Numbered from the stretch's first letter, positions 8,922-18,770 are shown. The stretch: DNA of 64,000 bases from Pseudoalteromonas sp. (GCF_018402495.1 NZ_JAGYIU010000001.1:930001-994000), one strand, 5' to 3'. Notes: a model not told the origin generated them from the sequence alone. Program-made: numbers and translations.

Positions 8922-11018
8922 CTAAATAGAATATTTTAAGTTAAAAGAAATATAGTCTCGGTCAGAGAAAGTGTTGATATCACCACCACCCCAAAATGAG
9001 TTGTAGCTAACATCAAATGACCATGCATTTTGGTAATTAAAGCTCATGGTAGCACCTAGCGATTTACGGTCTTCAATAAATAAGAACATTGGATCAGGCG
9101 TATTACCATTGACATCATGTGAGAACACAAAACGTGGTGAAAAGTTAACACCATCGTAAATATTGTAATAGTCGCCTTTAGCGATTAGGCGATAACCCCA
9201 AGAAGAGGTTGTTGCAAACGATTTTTGCTCAGGGCCATTCGACAGTGCCATATGCAACGCTGAGTAATCAGAACTACCTGGGCCTGTCATAATACCACTT
9301 CGACCAGTACCAGAAACATTTAAGCGCATTTCATCGTATTCAGGCATATTATTAATGCGCACACCGCCTATTTCACCGACAACCGCCCAGCTATCAGCAC
9401 CGAGTGAAGGGCCAAATAAATGCGTTGCTGTAAATTGTAACTGTGAAGTATTACGTTCAATGTAACCTTGGGCTAATTCACCAGGACCAACAACACTTGC
9501 AGCATCACCTTTACTCATTTGCGAAATACCCGCAAATTCAGGGCGCAAACCAGCGATTGCTAATTGCTCAGGCATGGCGGCGTAAAGTAACTCTACGTCA
9601 TCAATTTGCAGCGGCTCGTCTTCACGAAACGTGAACTCACCGGCAAATGCGGTTTCACCAAGCGAAGTATTAAAACTCAAACCATATAGTTTGATATCTT
9701 CAGGGTATTCATTAGTTGCTTTAGCAAATGCTTTTAAATCGGATACGTTATCAGAGGTAATTTCAGTAGTAGCAATCATGGCTAAATCTTGTTGTAATGA
9801 TGCTTGCGTGAAATTAGATACGCGACCCGAAATAAGTGGACGACGACTATGGTAATTTACATGGTAAAGTGCCACTTCTGTATCGTTCCACTGGGGTAAA
9901 AACATACCTAAGCGCAGACCATATTGACCGCCATCATCAGGCTCTGTTTTTCCATCATAGCCTTTACCTTTAAGGGCAACCTTAGTTGGGTACGCTAAGT
10001 ACATATTGGCAAGTAACTCTTGACCTGCTGCACTTGAAGGGTCAATACCTTGGCTCGCAGCCACTTGGCCATAAGTTGCCATCAGGTTATTCAAGTTATC
10101 TGTTAAAAACGCTAAGTCAATATCAGGGTTTGAGGTAAAACCAAGCTGTACATTTTGTTGATAACCGTTTTCAGCCGCAAAATCATTGGTAGAAAAATAA
10201 GTCCCTGCTGCAGGTAAACGTGTTTCATGCCATTGGTATTGATAAAAGCCCTCTAAGGTCATGTTTTCTGTAAGCCCTAATGAGGCCCACAACATACCAA
10301 CCGGAATAAATGCTTCTTTGAGTTCAGCACCAGGGGCTTTTAATCGGTCAATATCAACCGGGTTTACGTTAATACCATGAGAGATTAATGTACTTTCCCC
10401 CCAGTTAACCACTTGTTGGCCAAGGCGAATTGAGAGTGGATTTTTACCGTCGTTTAAATCAAAGTTTGCCCATATGTAGGCATCAAGTAAACGAAGGTCG
10501 GCACAGCTTTGCTCTTTTGTATCATCATCGTCACACGGATCTACACCCTGACCAGATGTTGGATTAACGTAAGCACGATCGCCGTCCATTAATTCAAAAT
10601 CATAAAAGTACATAAAGCGAGTAAATAAGCCGTAGTTATCTTTACTTATTGATAGGTCATGCGTTCCTTTCAAAAGCTTAGAAAAAGTTTCGCCGCTATT
10701 AAAGTTTAAATCACCTGCATCACCGTTATTCGAGTATGAACCCGGTTGTGACCAGACATCTTGAGAAGAGTAAATTGGATTGGTTGCTGGGTTATAACCT
10801 GTCCAATCAAATGATGGGTTATTACTTTTACCAATGAGGTTAAAGTCACGGTCTTCAACCCGAATACTTTGCCCGTATGAAAAAGTAGAGTCGAAGGTAA
10901 TGTCAAAACCACCGGCCTCAAATGTTGCAGCCTGTGTTTGTGCTGCAGATAACCCCATAGCCGCAGCTGTTAAGCCGAGTACTATTTTATTTTTAACAAA
11001 AAGCGATCTTCTTATCAT
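8922..11018 (-). CDS. DUF1302 family outer-membrane beta-barrel protein
   Basis: A 698-residue exported protein. The signal peptide covers about residues 1-30 (hydrophobic stretch and QTQA followed by ATFEAGG). The mature protein starts with the FDITFDSTFSYGQSIRVEDRD type of segment common to DUF1302 and then shows many alternating-residue amphipathic strands. It ends with YISFNLKYSI, a final strand compatible with outer-membrane insertion. It is first in a tight operon with the DUF1329 gene, and the YCF48-RND pair follows. The start is supported by a very strong AGGGGGGAACC ribosome-binding site. A two-cysteine insert near residue 170 (DPCDDDDTKEQSCAD) could form a disulfide or bind a metal. 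The transported or bound molecule is unknown. Confidence 0.85.
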   Translation of the reverse strand: MIRRSLFVKNKIVLGLTAAAMGLSAAQTQAATFEAGGFDITFDSTFSYGQSIRVEDRDFNLIGKSNNPSFDWTGYNPATNPIYSSQDVWSQPGSYSNNGDAGDLNFNSGETFSKLLKGTHDLSISKDNYGLFTRFMYFYDFELMDGDRAYVNPTSGQGVDPCDDDDTKEQSCADLRLLDAYIWANFDLNDGKNPLSIRLGQQVVNWGESTLISHGINVNPVDIDRLKAPGAELKEAFIPVGMLWASLGLTENMTLEGFYQYQWHETRLPAAGTYFSTNDFAAENGYQQNVQLGFTSNPDIDLAFLTDNLNNLMATYGQVAASQGIDPSSAAGQELLANMYLAYPTKVALKGKGYDGKTEPDDGGQYGLRLGMFLPQWNDTEVALYHVNYHSRRPLISGRVSNFTQASLQQDLAMIATTEITSDNVSDLKAFAKATNEYPEDIKLYGLSFNTSLGETAFAGEFTFREDEPLQIDDVELLYAAMPEQLAIAGLRPEFAGISQMSKGDAASVVGPGELAQGYIERNTSQLQFTATHLFGPSLGADSWAVVGEIGGVRINNMPEYDEMRLNVSGTGRSGIMTGPGSSDYSALHMALSNGPEQKSFATTSSWGYRLIAKGDYYNIYDGVNFSPRFVFSHDVNGNTPDPMFLFIEDRKSLGATMSFNYQNAWSFDVSYNSFWGGGDINTFSDRDYISFNLKYSI

Positions 11019-11271
11019 TTTGGTTCCCCCCTGTCGCGGGTATTTTTTGTGTGATCAAGTTATTGTTTTTAGTGTAATCGTAACGATAGAAGCGAATTAA
11101 ACAAATTACAAATGGTCGCCTTCAATCAGTTATAAGTTTTTTATTTGTTTAACGTTTACGTATTGGTAAGACGTCATACCAGATAATTTATACACGTAAA
11201 TTAACAATAGAACAAATCGAAATTAACAAAAAGGCAATATTTGTGTATACCTATATCATAAAAAACAACAG

Positions 11272-11493
11272 CTAGGCTACTCGTTCGAGACGGATGAACT
11301 TGTTTTCATTACTTAAAATAAGTCTAAATCGACCTCGGATCCCTAAACTCGAAATAAAAGGTCGAAGATAATGAGCGGAAAAACGAATTGTTTTACCGCT
11401 ATCAGCTGTAACTTGGATTGAGCTATACCGCCCATGGTAATAATCCATGCACTTTGTATAGCTCAAATTTATATAAAAATAATGTTCTATCAT
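11272..11493 (-). CDS. DUF2835 family protein
   Basis: A 73-residue protein matching DUF2835 over its full length: an aromatic N-terminus (IEHYFYINLSY), then IQVTADSGKTIRFSAHYLRPF and a GIRGRFRL motif, ending with FIRLERV. The family is small, restricted to gammaproteobacteria, and typically encoded directly downstream of pepN, as here with a gap of only 3 bases. It is very likely cotranscribed with and translationally linked to pepN. No function is known; the compact basic C-terminal half could bind nucleic acid, but that is speculation. Confidence 0.85.
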   Translation of the reverse strand: MIEHYFYINLSYTKCMDYYHGRYSSIQVTADSGKTIRFSAHYLRPFISSLGIRGRFRLILSNENKFIRLERVA

Positions 11494-11496
11494 GAT

Positions 11497-14091
11497 TTAT
11501 TGTAAAGCTTTTTCAACCTTTTCAAATAAATCATCGCTTAACCCTTCTAAATTCGAAAGGCGCTCTAATTGCGCTTTCATTGCAGTGGCACGGGTTTCAT
11601 CATAGCGGCGCCATGACATAAACGGCGTTAACATACGTGATGCATTTTGCGGGTTAATCGCATTAAGCTTAATTAATAAATCGCCAAGCAATGTATAACC
11701 TTGACCATCTAAGCGATGAAATTGTGCGGTATTAAAGTGCGAAAAACTCCCCACTAATGCACGAACTCGATTCGGATTTGAAAAATCAAAACATGGATGC
11801 GTATACAAGGCCTTAATTTTCTCAATGGCATCATCAGCGCTGTTCATTGCTTGTAGAGCAAACCATTTATCCATTACTAGCACATCATGGCGCCATTGGC
11901 TGTCAAAATGCGCAAGTAATTTATTTGATAATGGGTGCGCAGCTTTAACCACACTGCTCAGAGAGCCAAGCACATTAGTCATATTTGTTGATGCTGCTGC
12001 CAGTACAATTAAGCTTGCCGCCTCAGCACTGTCTGTTTTAGCTAAATAGTGCAAGCAAAGTTGTTTTAAAGCGCGAATAGCCACCGCTTGGGCACTCACA
12101 CTACCATCATCGGTGATTGCCTGATAACAACTTAAAAACTCAGTATGTAGTTGTTTGGCAATTTGTTGTTCGAATAGCTCAATATTGGCAATAATGTCAT
12201 CAACCGGAATAACGTCAAACTCCGCAGCTAAAGTGTCAAAACTAGGCAGTTTTAACAGCTCAGCAATCAGCGCTAAATCACCCTCTCGTTGCGATATTAG
12301 CACCCTAAGTGCATCAATAACGGCATCGTTTAGTGGTGCATTACTAGCTGAAATAACGTTTGCCTTGAGTGCATTAATAAACAATTGTTGTTGTGCATCC
12401 CAGCGTGAAAAGTCACTGCGTGCAAAACGCATAATATGTAATAAATCAGCTTCAGTGATCTGTTGATTCAAAATACACGGTGCTGAAAAATCTTCTAGCA
12501 ATACGGCGGTTGGACTGTGTTCAATATTATCAAAATGAAATGTTTGTTTAGCTTGAGTAACATTTAATACGCTATCAACCTTTTTACCTTGGTATTGCAA
12601 TGCAATACTTTGGCCTTGCTGATCTAAAAGTTCAATCGCAAAAGGAATATGTAACATCGCATTATCAGGCTGATTCAGGGGCGCAAGTTGCTCTATAGTG
12701 AGCGTGAAGATTTGTGCACTTTCATCATACGCTTTGGTAACGTTTAAACGTGGTGTACCGCACTGATTATACCAACGCTTAAATTGTGATAAATCAATTG
12801 ATGATGCATCACTCATTGCCGCAACAAAGTCATCGCAGGTAACCGCTTGTCCATCATGACGCTGAAAATACAGTGTCATGCCTTTTTGAAAGTTTTCCTC
12901 ACCCAACAATGTATGCATCATACGAATAACTTCAGCCCCTTTGTCATATACAGTCACAGTATAAAAGTTATTCATTTCGATGACTTTTTCTGGGCGTATT
13001 GGGTGTGCCATTGGGCCGGCATCTTCACTAAATTGATGGGTGCGCATCACTTTTACTGCATCGATTCTATTTAGCGCACGAGAGCCTAAATCACTACTAA
13101 ACTCTTGATCTCTAAATACCGTTAAACCTTCTTTTAAAGACAGCTGAAACCAATCACGGCAGGTTACACGATTTCCGGTCCAGTTATGAAAGTATTCGTG
13201 GCCAACAATAGACTCAATGGTGTGATAATCTTTGTCGGTTGCCGTCTCTTGATTTGCCAGCACACATTTGCTGTTGAAAATGTTTAACCCTTTATTTTCC
13301 ATTGCTCCCATATTGAAAAAATCAACAGCAACAATCATATAAATATCAAGATCGTATTCTAAATTAAAACGTGATTCATCCCATGCCATCGCTTTTTTTA
13401 GCGAGGTCATAGCGTGCTGTGTTTTAGATAAGTTGCCTTTATCGACAAATAACGCTAGGGTTACGTCCTTACCACTACGGGTTGTGTATTTATCTTGTAA
13501 AACATCAAAGTCCCCTGCCACTAACGCGAATAAATAACTTGGCTTTTTGAACGGATCTTGCCATTTTACAAAATGACGTCCATCTTGTGTTTCACCACTG
13601 TCCACTTGATTACCATTAGAGAGTAAATGCGGGAATGTCGTATCTGCAATTATAGTGACATCAAACGTTGAAAGCACATCAGGACGATCCATATAGTAGG
13701 TTATTTTTCTAAAACCTTGTGCTTCACACTGAGTGCAATAAGCCCCGCCCGATAAGTACAAACCTTCAAGCGAAGTATTCGTTTGTGGTGACGTTTGCGT
13801 CACTATACTTAGCTGACATTCATCAGGTAGGCTATTAATGATTAATTGCTGATTTATAATTTTATAATCTGTGAGCTCTGCACCGTCAATCGATAAAGAG
13901 ATCAAAGTTAAGTCAATGCCATCTAATACCAGGGGGGCATTTGAATCACCCACGCGTTTAAGCGTTAATAAAGCATTTACTTGAGTGGTTAATGGCTGTA
14001 AATCGAAAGTCAGCTCTGTGTGCTCAATTGAAAAATCAGGCGCTTTATAGTCTTTTAGGTATTTTGCTTGAGGTTTTTGTAGTTCTGTCAT
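11497..14091 (-). CDS. pepN: Aminopeptidase N (M1 family)
   Basis: A zinc aminopeptidase that removes N-terminal residues from peptides in the cytosol. The M1 signatures are complete: the GAMEN exopeptidase motif, HEYFH with His298, Glu299 and His302 as zinc ligands and catalytic base, and the third ligand in KEGLTVF 18 residues on. The length (864 residues) and numbering closely follow E. coli PepN. I chose ATG 14091 because GGAG is correctly spaced from it; the in-frame GTG two codons earlier overlaps that site. A DUF2835 gene follows 3 bases after the stop. Upstream is the terminator of the antiporter gene, whose poly-U end runs directly into the pepN ribosome-binding site, so pepN is transcribed by readthrough or from a promoter inside the antiporter gene. 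Confidence 0.97.
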   Translation of the reverse strand: MTELQKPQAKYLKDYKAPDFSIEHTELTFDLQPLTTQVNALLTLKRVGDSNAPLVLDGIDLTLISLSIDGAELTDYKIINQQLIINSLPDECQLSIVTQTSPQTNTSLEGLYLSGGAYCTQCEAQGFRKITYYMDRPDVLSTFDVTIIADTTFPHLLSNGNQVDSGETQDGRHFVKWQDPFKKPSYLFALVAGDFDVLQDKYTTRSGKDVTLALFVDKGNLSKTQHAMTSLKKAMAWDESRFNLEYDLDIYMIVAVDFFNMGAMENKGLNIFNSKCVLANQETATDKDYHTIESIVGHEYFHNWTGNRVTCRDWFQLSLKEGLTVFRDQEFSSDLGSRALNRIDAVKVMRTHQFSEDAGPMAHPIRPEKVIEMNNFYTVTVYDKGAEVIRMMHTLLGEENFQKGMTLYFQRHDGQAVTCDDFVAAMSDASSIDLSQFKRWYNQCGTPRLNVTKAYDESAQIFTLTIEQLAPLNQPDNAMLHIPFAIELLDQQGQSIALQYQGKKVDSVLNVTQAKQTFHFDNIEHSPTAVLLEDFSAPCILNQQITEADLLHIMRFARSDFSRWDAQQQLFINALKANVISASNAPLNDAVIDALRVLISQREGDLALIAELLKLPSFDTLAAEFDVIPVDDIIANIELFEQQIAKQLHTEFLSCYQAITDDGSVSAQAVAIRALKQLCLHYLAKTDSAEAASLIVLAAASTNMTNVLGSLSSVVKAAHPLSNKLLAHFDSQWRHDVLVMDKWFALQAMNSADDAIEKIKALYTHPCFDFSNPNRVRALVGSFSHFNTAQFHRLDGQGYTLLGDLLIKLNAINPQNASRMLTPFMSWRRYDETRATAMKAQLERLSNLEGLSDDLFEKVEKALQ

Positions 14092-14101
14092 GATCACTCC
14101 A

Positions 14102-14134
14102 AAAAAATAGCCCCTTTTAGTGATAAAAGGAGCT
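14102..14134 (-). terminator. Intrinsic terminator after the nhaC-type gene
   Basis: On the minus strand an 11-bp stem (one G-U pair, 4-base loop) is followed by ATTTTTTT. It lies 8 bases after the antiporter stop and ends just before the pepN ribosome-binding site. Confidence 0.8.
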
Positions 14135-14141
14135 ACCTAAA

Positions 14142-15605
14142 TTAAGCCGTTTGTTTAGGTTTGATACGCAGTATCTTAATACCCAAGTAAGCGTAGATAA
14201 CGGCTAAGAAAGGATTTATAAGGTTAAAGAAAGCATAAAGCGCATAATCAAACGGATTGATTAATAAAACGCTTTGCATGTACGCGCCACAGGTATTCCA
14301 TGGAATTAGCGGGCTAGTAATTGTGCCACCGTCTTCAAGCGTTCGTGACAAGTTAACCGGTTTTAAGCCACGTTTTTTATATTCTTCTTTAAACATACGC
14401 CCGGGTACAACAATAGCAATATACTGATCTGCTGCAATAATATTAGTTCCAAAACAGGTTGCAATAGTTGAAGCTATCAGTGAACCGGTGCTTTTTGCGA
14501 TTTTAAGGATACTTTTCACAAATATATCGAGCAGACCCGTTTTTTCCATAATCGCACCAAACATCAGCGCCGTCATGATCAACCATGTGGTTGTTAGCAT
14601 GCCAGACATCCCACCCCCACTAAGTAGCGAGTCCATTTTTGCATCACCGGTACTAATAGTAAAACCGTCAAAAAAGGTGGTCCAGATAAGTTTAAAGTAA
14701 CCAACAAATTCACCTTGGGTCACATCTATTTGGTTAGCAATTAAGTCCGATTGAAATAACAATGCCCATAAAGCACCAATTACAGCGCCTATAGAAATGG
14801 CCGGAAACGCTGGCATTTTTCTTATTGCTAAGACTAGTAACACGATTAAAGGCACCAACATTTCTAAACCGATATTAAAGTTTTGTTGAAGAATTGATGT
14901 TATTTCATCAATTTGACCTGCCTCGCCTGCCGCGGTGGCATTGAATCCCATGAATACAAAAATGACTAATGCAATCACAAAACTTGGAACGGTTGTCCAT
15001 AACATGTGGTGAATGTGTTCAAATAAATCAGCGCCAGCAACAGCCGGTGCTAAATTGGTTGTTTCTGACAATGGGCTAAGCTTGTCGCCAAAGTAAGCGC
15101 CTGATATAACTGCACCGGCGGTAACTGTCGGCTCTAGGCCAAGTCCAGAAGCAACACCAAGTAATGCGACACCTATGGTCGCTGCCGTGGTCCATGAACT
15201 ACCGATACTCATTGCAACAATGCCACAAATTAAACAACTCGCCGCGTAAAACCAGCTAGGGTTGATAATTTGCAGACCATAATAAATTAAGGTCGGAACC
15301 GTTCCAGATAATAGCCAGGTTCCAATTAATGCCCCCACCATGAGTAAGATCAAAATTGCACCAAGCGATAAAGTGATCCCCTCAATCATTGCATCTTCTA
15401 ATTTTTTCCATGTGTAGCCATTTTTTAAACCAATCAGTGCTGCAGCGAAGGTTGCAAACAGTAAAGCAATTTGATTCGGGCCTGATGATGAATCATCGCC
15501 AAATAAGTACACGGCGGCACCTAACAAACAAATTAATACAGCAATTGGAATGAGTGCATCAAAAAGTGTGGCACTTTTAAGTGGTTTTTCTTCAATGGGC
15601 TTCAA
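14142..15605 (-). CDS. nhaC: NhaC-family Na+/H+ antiporter
   Basis: A polytopic inner-membrane protein with about 11-12 helices that exchanges Na+ for H+ (other cation or organic-acid exchanges occur in the family). Family hallmarks are GSSWTTAATIGVALLG and SGAYFGDKLSPLSETTNLAP in the first half and GTNIIAADQY with PLIPWNTCGAY in the second. The frame is open to 15656, but I chose the TTG at 15605, because GTAGGAG sits 7 bases before it and the protein then begins MKPIEEKPLKSATLFDAL, the normal NhaC N-terminus. ATGs at 15633 and 15624 have no good ribosome-binding site. It is a single-gene transcript bounded by terminators on both sides, suiting a marine, sodium-rich lifestyle. Substrate specificity is inferred from family only. 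Confidence 0.88.
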   Translation of the reverse strand: MKPIEEKPLKSATLFDALIPIAVLICLLGAAVYLFGDDSSSGPNQIALLFATFAAALIGLKNGYTWKKLEDAMIEGITLSLGAILILLMVGALIGTWLLSGTVPTLIYYGLQIINPSWFYAASCLICGIVAMSIGSSWTTAATIGVALLGVASGLGLEPTVTAGAVISGAYFGDKLSPLSETTNLAPAVAGADLFEHIHHMLWTTVPSFVIALVIFVFMGFNATAAGEAGQIDEITSILQQNFNIGLEMLVPLIVLLVLAIRKMPAFPAISIGAVIGALWALLFQSDLIANQIDVTQGEFVGYFKLIWTTFFDGFTISTGDAKMDSLLSGGGMSGMLTTTWLIMTALMFGAIMEKTGLLDIFVKSILKIAKSTGSLIASTIATCFGTNIIAADQYIAIVVPGRMFKEEYKKRGLKPVNLSRTLEDGGTITSPLIPWNTCGAYMQSVLLINPFDYALYAFFNLINPFLAVIYAYLGIKILRIKPKQTA

Positions 15606-15739
15606 AATATAGACTCCTACACACATTCGATGCATGTTGATTATTTTTATTAGCACGTACGCGCATTTATTGAGCAGTGTTGATCTAGCTCAACTTTTGG
15701 TAATCCGCGATTATAACAATTTAGCAAATTATCGATAGT

Positions 15740-15768
15740 AAAAAAGGCGCCTAAGCGCCTTTTTTTTA
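15740..15768 (-). terminator. Intrinsic terminator after prc
   Basis: AGGCGC-CTAA-GCGCCT flanked by A-runs and T-runs (stem 15745-15760). It works in both orientations and lies 17 bases after the prc stop. Confidence 0.85.
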
Positions 15769-15784
15769 ACGAGCAAAGCCTTAA

Positions 15785-17809
15785 TTAGCGCTTAGCCATA
15801 CGACCGTATCTAATATAATCCTGTGTGATCAATGCTGCCTCCTCAAGGAAGGGATCAAGCTTTTCAATCACCTCTGGTACATCGTCAAGATTCTCTATAG
15901 GCTCTTTACCTAAACGCTTTAAACGCTCATTAGTTCGGGCTAATGCGCGAGCCTCATTGTCTTCCTTTTCTTTAACACGCTGTTTTTCAACTAAAGAAAT
16001 GGTTTTTTTGTCTTTTTCTTCATTGTAGCGAGCAATATCTTCAAACACATAATTAAATTCAGGCTCTGCTTTAATTCTCTCGTTATGTTGTTTTTCAAGA
16101 TGACTAATAACAGATGCTAAACGCCCTATTTGTTTGTACTGTGCTTTTACTATGCTATCCCAAGGAAGTGCATTGTCTTGTTTACTTTCACCCCACTGTG
16201 CTGGGTCAATGGCAGATGGAAAAGTAATATCTGGGATCACCCCTTTATGCTGCGTACTGCCGCCGTTAATACGATAAAACTTAGCAATGGTGTATTGCAC
16301 ACTGCCTAGCGGGTTATCGTATAAATCATAAGCGCGTGCAAGGCTTTTATGCTGCTGTACAGTGCCTTTACCAAAGGTTTGCTCACCTATAATGACTGCG
16401 CGACCATAGTCTTGCATTGCAGCGGCAAATATTTCTGATGCAGACGCGCTGTATCTATCAACAAGTACCGTCAGTGGGCCATCGTAGTAGGTGATACCAT
16501 CACGGTCTTTTTGCTCTTCAATGCGATTATTTAATGTATGAATTTGTACCACTGGGCCTTGATCAAAAAACAAGCCCGATAGCTGCGTCGCTTCATACAA
16601 GGAACCACCGCCATTTTGACGTAAATCTATAATAATACCGTCAACTTTTTGCTCTTTTAGCTTAGCAAGTTCTACTTTTACGTCTTTAGAAAGGTTGTTG
16701 TAAAAACCAGGGATTTCAATCACGCCTATTTTACTGGTTAGATCCGAATAGTTGGCTTCAAATATTTCTGATTTTGCAGCCCTGTCTTCTAAACGAATTT
16801 TATCACGAGTTATTTCAACTACCTTAGGCGTACCATGTGCATCTACACCTTTGAGGTATTGTAAGCGCACTTTAGTGCCTTTAGGGCCTTTTATAAGATC
16901 AACAACATCATCTAAACGCCAACCAATAACATCAACAAACTCTTCACCGTCTTGAGCCACACCAATAATACGATCATCAGCCTTAATTTGATCTGTTTTA
17001 TCAGCAGGTCCTCCAGGGACTAAACTACGGATAACTGTATAGTCTTCATCAGGCGTTAATACCGCGCCAATGCCCTCAAGCTCTAAGTCCATGTCCATTT
17101 TAAATTGTTCAGCACGACGCGGAGACAGATACGATGTATGTGCCTCTATGCTACGTGCCAGCGAATTCATAACAATTTGAAATGCATCTTCAGATTTTGA
17201 CTGAACAAGACGTTTTTCTGCGTTTTTATAACGTTTAGCCAACACCTCTTTAATGTCTGGCCAATCTTTGCCTGTCATTTTTAAACGCAGTGCATCATAT
17301 TTTACCCGTTCACGCCAAATTTCATCTAATTCGGCTTGCGATGTTGCCCATGGTGCGTCTTCACGGTCATAAAAGTATTCATCTTCCTCGTCAAACGTCA
17401 TTTCTTTTTCAAGTAAAGACAGTGAAAATTCATACCGTTCAAAGCGGCGTTTAAGGCTTAAATTAAAAATATCAAATGTAAACCCTAGCTGACCGCTAAT
17501 TAATGCATTATCAAAACGATTACGATATTGCTCAAAAGAATCAATATCGCTTTTTAAAAACACGCTTTTATTAAAATCAAGGGATTCGATATAACGATCG
17601 AAAACTTTACTGGAAAGTTCATCGTTAAATCGAACCGGTGTGTAATGTGAACGAGTAAATAGATTAGCCACTCGCTTACTTGCTGTAGCGTGTTGACTTT
17701 CTTGTTTTAGCAAGGGTAAGTCTTCTAATGTTACAGGCTCTACTGCAGCAAATAACGACCCTGAAAACAGTGCAGCAACTAACGGAATGAGCGAAAACTT
17801 TTTACTCAT
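15785..17809 (-). CDS. prc: Carboxy-terminal (tail-specific) protease Prc/Tsp
   Basis: A periplasmic serine protease that degrades proteins with nonpolar C-termini and processes cell-wall factors. The signal peptide covers residues 1-21 (SGSLFA followed by AVEP). A PDZ domain (GIGAVLTPDEDYTVIRSL, GGPADKTDQI) precedes the S41 catalytic core, with the nucleophile in DRYSASASEIFAAA and the catalytic Lys in EQTFGKGTVQ. A DUF3340-type C-terminal extension completes the 674 residues, like E. coli Prc. ATG 17809 was chosen because AGGAG lies 6 bases upstream; the in-frame GTG two codons earlier is too close to it. It follows proQ directly, as in enterobacteria, and is the last gene of a msrC-orf-proQ-prc unit ended by a strong terminator. 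Confidence 0.96.
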   Translation of the reverse strand: MSKKFSLIPLVAALFSGSLFAAVEPVTLEDLPLLKQESQHATASKRVANLFTRSHYTPVRFNDELSSKVFDRYIESLDFNKSVFLKSDIDSFEQYRNRFDNALISGQLGFTFDIFNLSLKRRFERYEFSLSLLEKEMTFDEEDEYFYDREDAPWATSQAELDEIWRERVKYDALRLKMTGKDWPDIKEVLAKRYKNAEKRLVQSKSEDAFQIVMNSLARSIEAHTSYLSPRRAEQFKMDMDLELEGIGAVLTPDEDYTVIRSLVPGGPADKTDQIKADDRIIGVAQDGEEFVDVIGWRLDDVVDLIKGPKGTKVRLQYLKGVDAHGTPKVVEITRDKIRLEDRAAKSEIFEANYSDLTSKIGVIEIPGFYNNLSKDVKVELAKLKEQKVDGIIIDLRQNGGGSLYEATQLSGLFFDQGPVVQIHTLNNRIEEQKDRDGITYYDGPLTVLVDRYSASASEIFAAAMQDYGRAVIIGEQTFGKGTVQQHKSLARAYDLYDNPLGSVQYTIAKFYRINGGSTQHKGVIPDITFPSAIDPAQWGESKQDNALPWDSIVKAQYKQIGRLASVISHLEKQHNERIKAEPEFNYVFEDIARYNEEKDKKTISLVEKQRVKEKEDNEARALARTNERLKRLGKEPIENLDDVPEVIEKLDPFLEEAALITQDYIRYGRMAKR

Positions 17810-17836
17810 ACACAACTCCTTAATTTTGTTCGCAAC

Positions 17837-18475
17837 TTAAATAATGTATAAGCTGTCAGCTTTTGTTTTAACTTGCATACCTGTCACTAGTTCAACATGA
17901 ACATCGTCTTTGTTTACTTCAGTGATTACTGCATTAACAAGTGCTTGGCCAAGTTTAACTTTAACCTTGTTATTAACCTTGACCTCGCCTGCAGGTAAAG
18001 GTTCAACTTTACCTGAACGCTTAGGCGGCGCAGCTTTTTCAGGCTTTTCTGTCACTGCTGTATTTTTAGCCGAATTAGCCGGTTTCTTTTTAAATGATTT
18101 TGCATCTGAGTTTTGACGCGGGCGTTGCTGCTTTTTACGTTTAGCCATTTTTGCACGACTTTCTTCCAACGCTTTTTGAGCGTGGTCAATGTGCTCTTGC
18201 TCAACTTTTTCGCCTTGGTTGCCGTCAAGATCGATACGAAATTCAGATTTAGTAACGGCTTCTAAGTAGCGCCAGTTAGATGTGTATTTTCTAAGTGCTT
18301 GGCGTACTTGTGTCTTACTAACCTTTTCAGAGCCTTCAATGCGCTCAGCAATATCTTTAAAGATACCGACTTTAAGCGGCTGAATGCCCTCTTTTTGTTT
18401 AAAACAGTGTGGAAATTCTTGGTATAAGAACTCCAATACTTCATTAATATCTTTTAGCTTGTTTGTGGTTTCCAT
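17837..18475 (-). CDS. proQ: RNA chaperone ProQ
   Basis: A 212-residue RNA-binding protein that binds structured small RNAs and mRNA 3' ends. The N-terminal FinO/ProQ domain (residues 1-115) contains LYQEFPHCF and VSKTQVRQALRKYTSNWRYLEA. It is followed by a very basic low-complexity linker rich in Lys, Arg and Ala (about 120-155) and a C-terminal Tudor-like domain (VKVKLGQALVNAVITEVNKDDVHVEL). It precedes prc by 27 bases and follows a small acidic gene by 16 bases. Domain order and length are normal for the family. Confidence 0.95.
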   Translation of the reverse strand: METTNKLKDINEVLEFLYQEFPHCFKQKEGIQPLKVGIFKDIAERIEGSEKVSKTQVRQALRKYTSNWRYLEAVTKSEFRIDLDGNQGEKVEQEHIDHAQKALEESRAKMAKRKKQQRPRQNSDAKSFKKKPANSAKNTAVTEKPEKAAPPKRSGKVEPLPAGEVKVNNKVKVKLGQALVNAVITEVNKDDVHVELVTGMQVKTKADSLYII

Positions 18476-18491
18476 TTTAGAACCTATTTAA

Positions 18492-18770
18492 TCACATCTT
18501 TTCATCAAGGGCAGAATCAACATAGTGGATGCTCCAATCAACTAACTCTTCAAAGTCAGTTTCAATCACAGCCATATCACCACGTAAATGTTCCCAAATA
18601 CCATTTATAATTTCATCAATTGAATCACAGTCTAAATCATCAGGTAGACGATCCCAGGCCATGTGAATCAAATCATTGAGCGTTTCTGCTACCAGCTCTT
18701 CATCACCCTCCCAATCACCAACATCCTGTACGGCAAAGAGGTAATCTTGAACATTTAGCAAATCTTTCAT
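18492..18770 (-). CDS. Small acidic protein of unknown function in the msrC-proQ operon
   Basis: A 92-residue protein that I do not recognise. It is strongly acidic (many Asp and Glu, few Lys or Arg), rich in Trp (WEGDEE, MAWDRL, GIWEHL, VDWSIHY), and predicted to be mostly helical, with no signal peptide, membrane segment or cysteine. Its ATG shares a base with the stop of msrC (TAATG), and proQ follows 16 bases after its stop, so it is cotranscribed and probably translationally coupled. Enterobacterial msrC-proQ-prc units lack this gene. The acidic surface next to a basic RNA chaperone suggests a possible partner or antagonist of ProQ, but this is only a guess from context. Confidence 0.75.
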   Translation of the reverse strand: MKDLLNVQDYLFAVQDVGDWEGDEELVAETLNDLIHMAWDRLPDDLDCDSIDEIINGIWEHLRGDMAVIETDFEELVDWSIHYVDSALDEKM

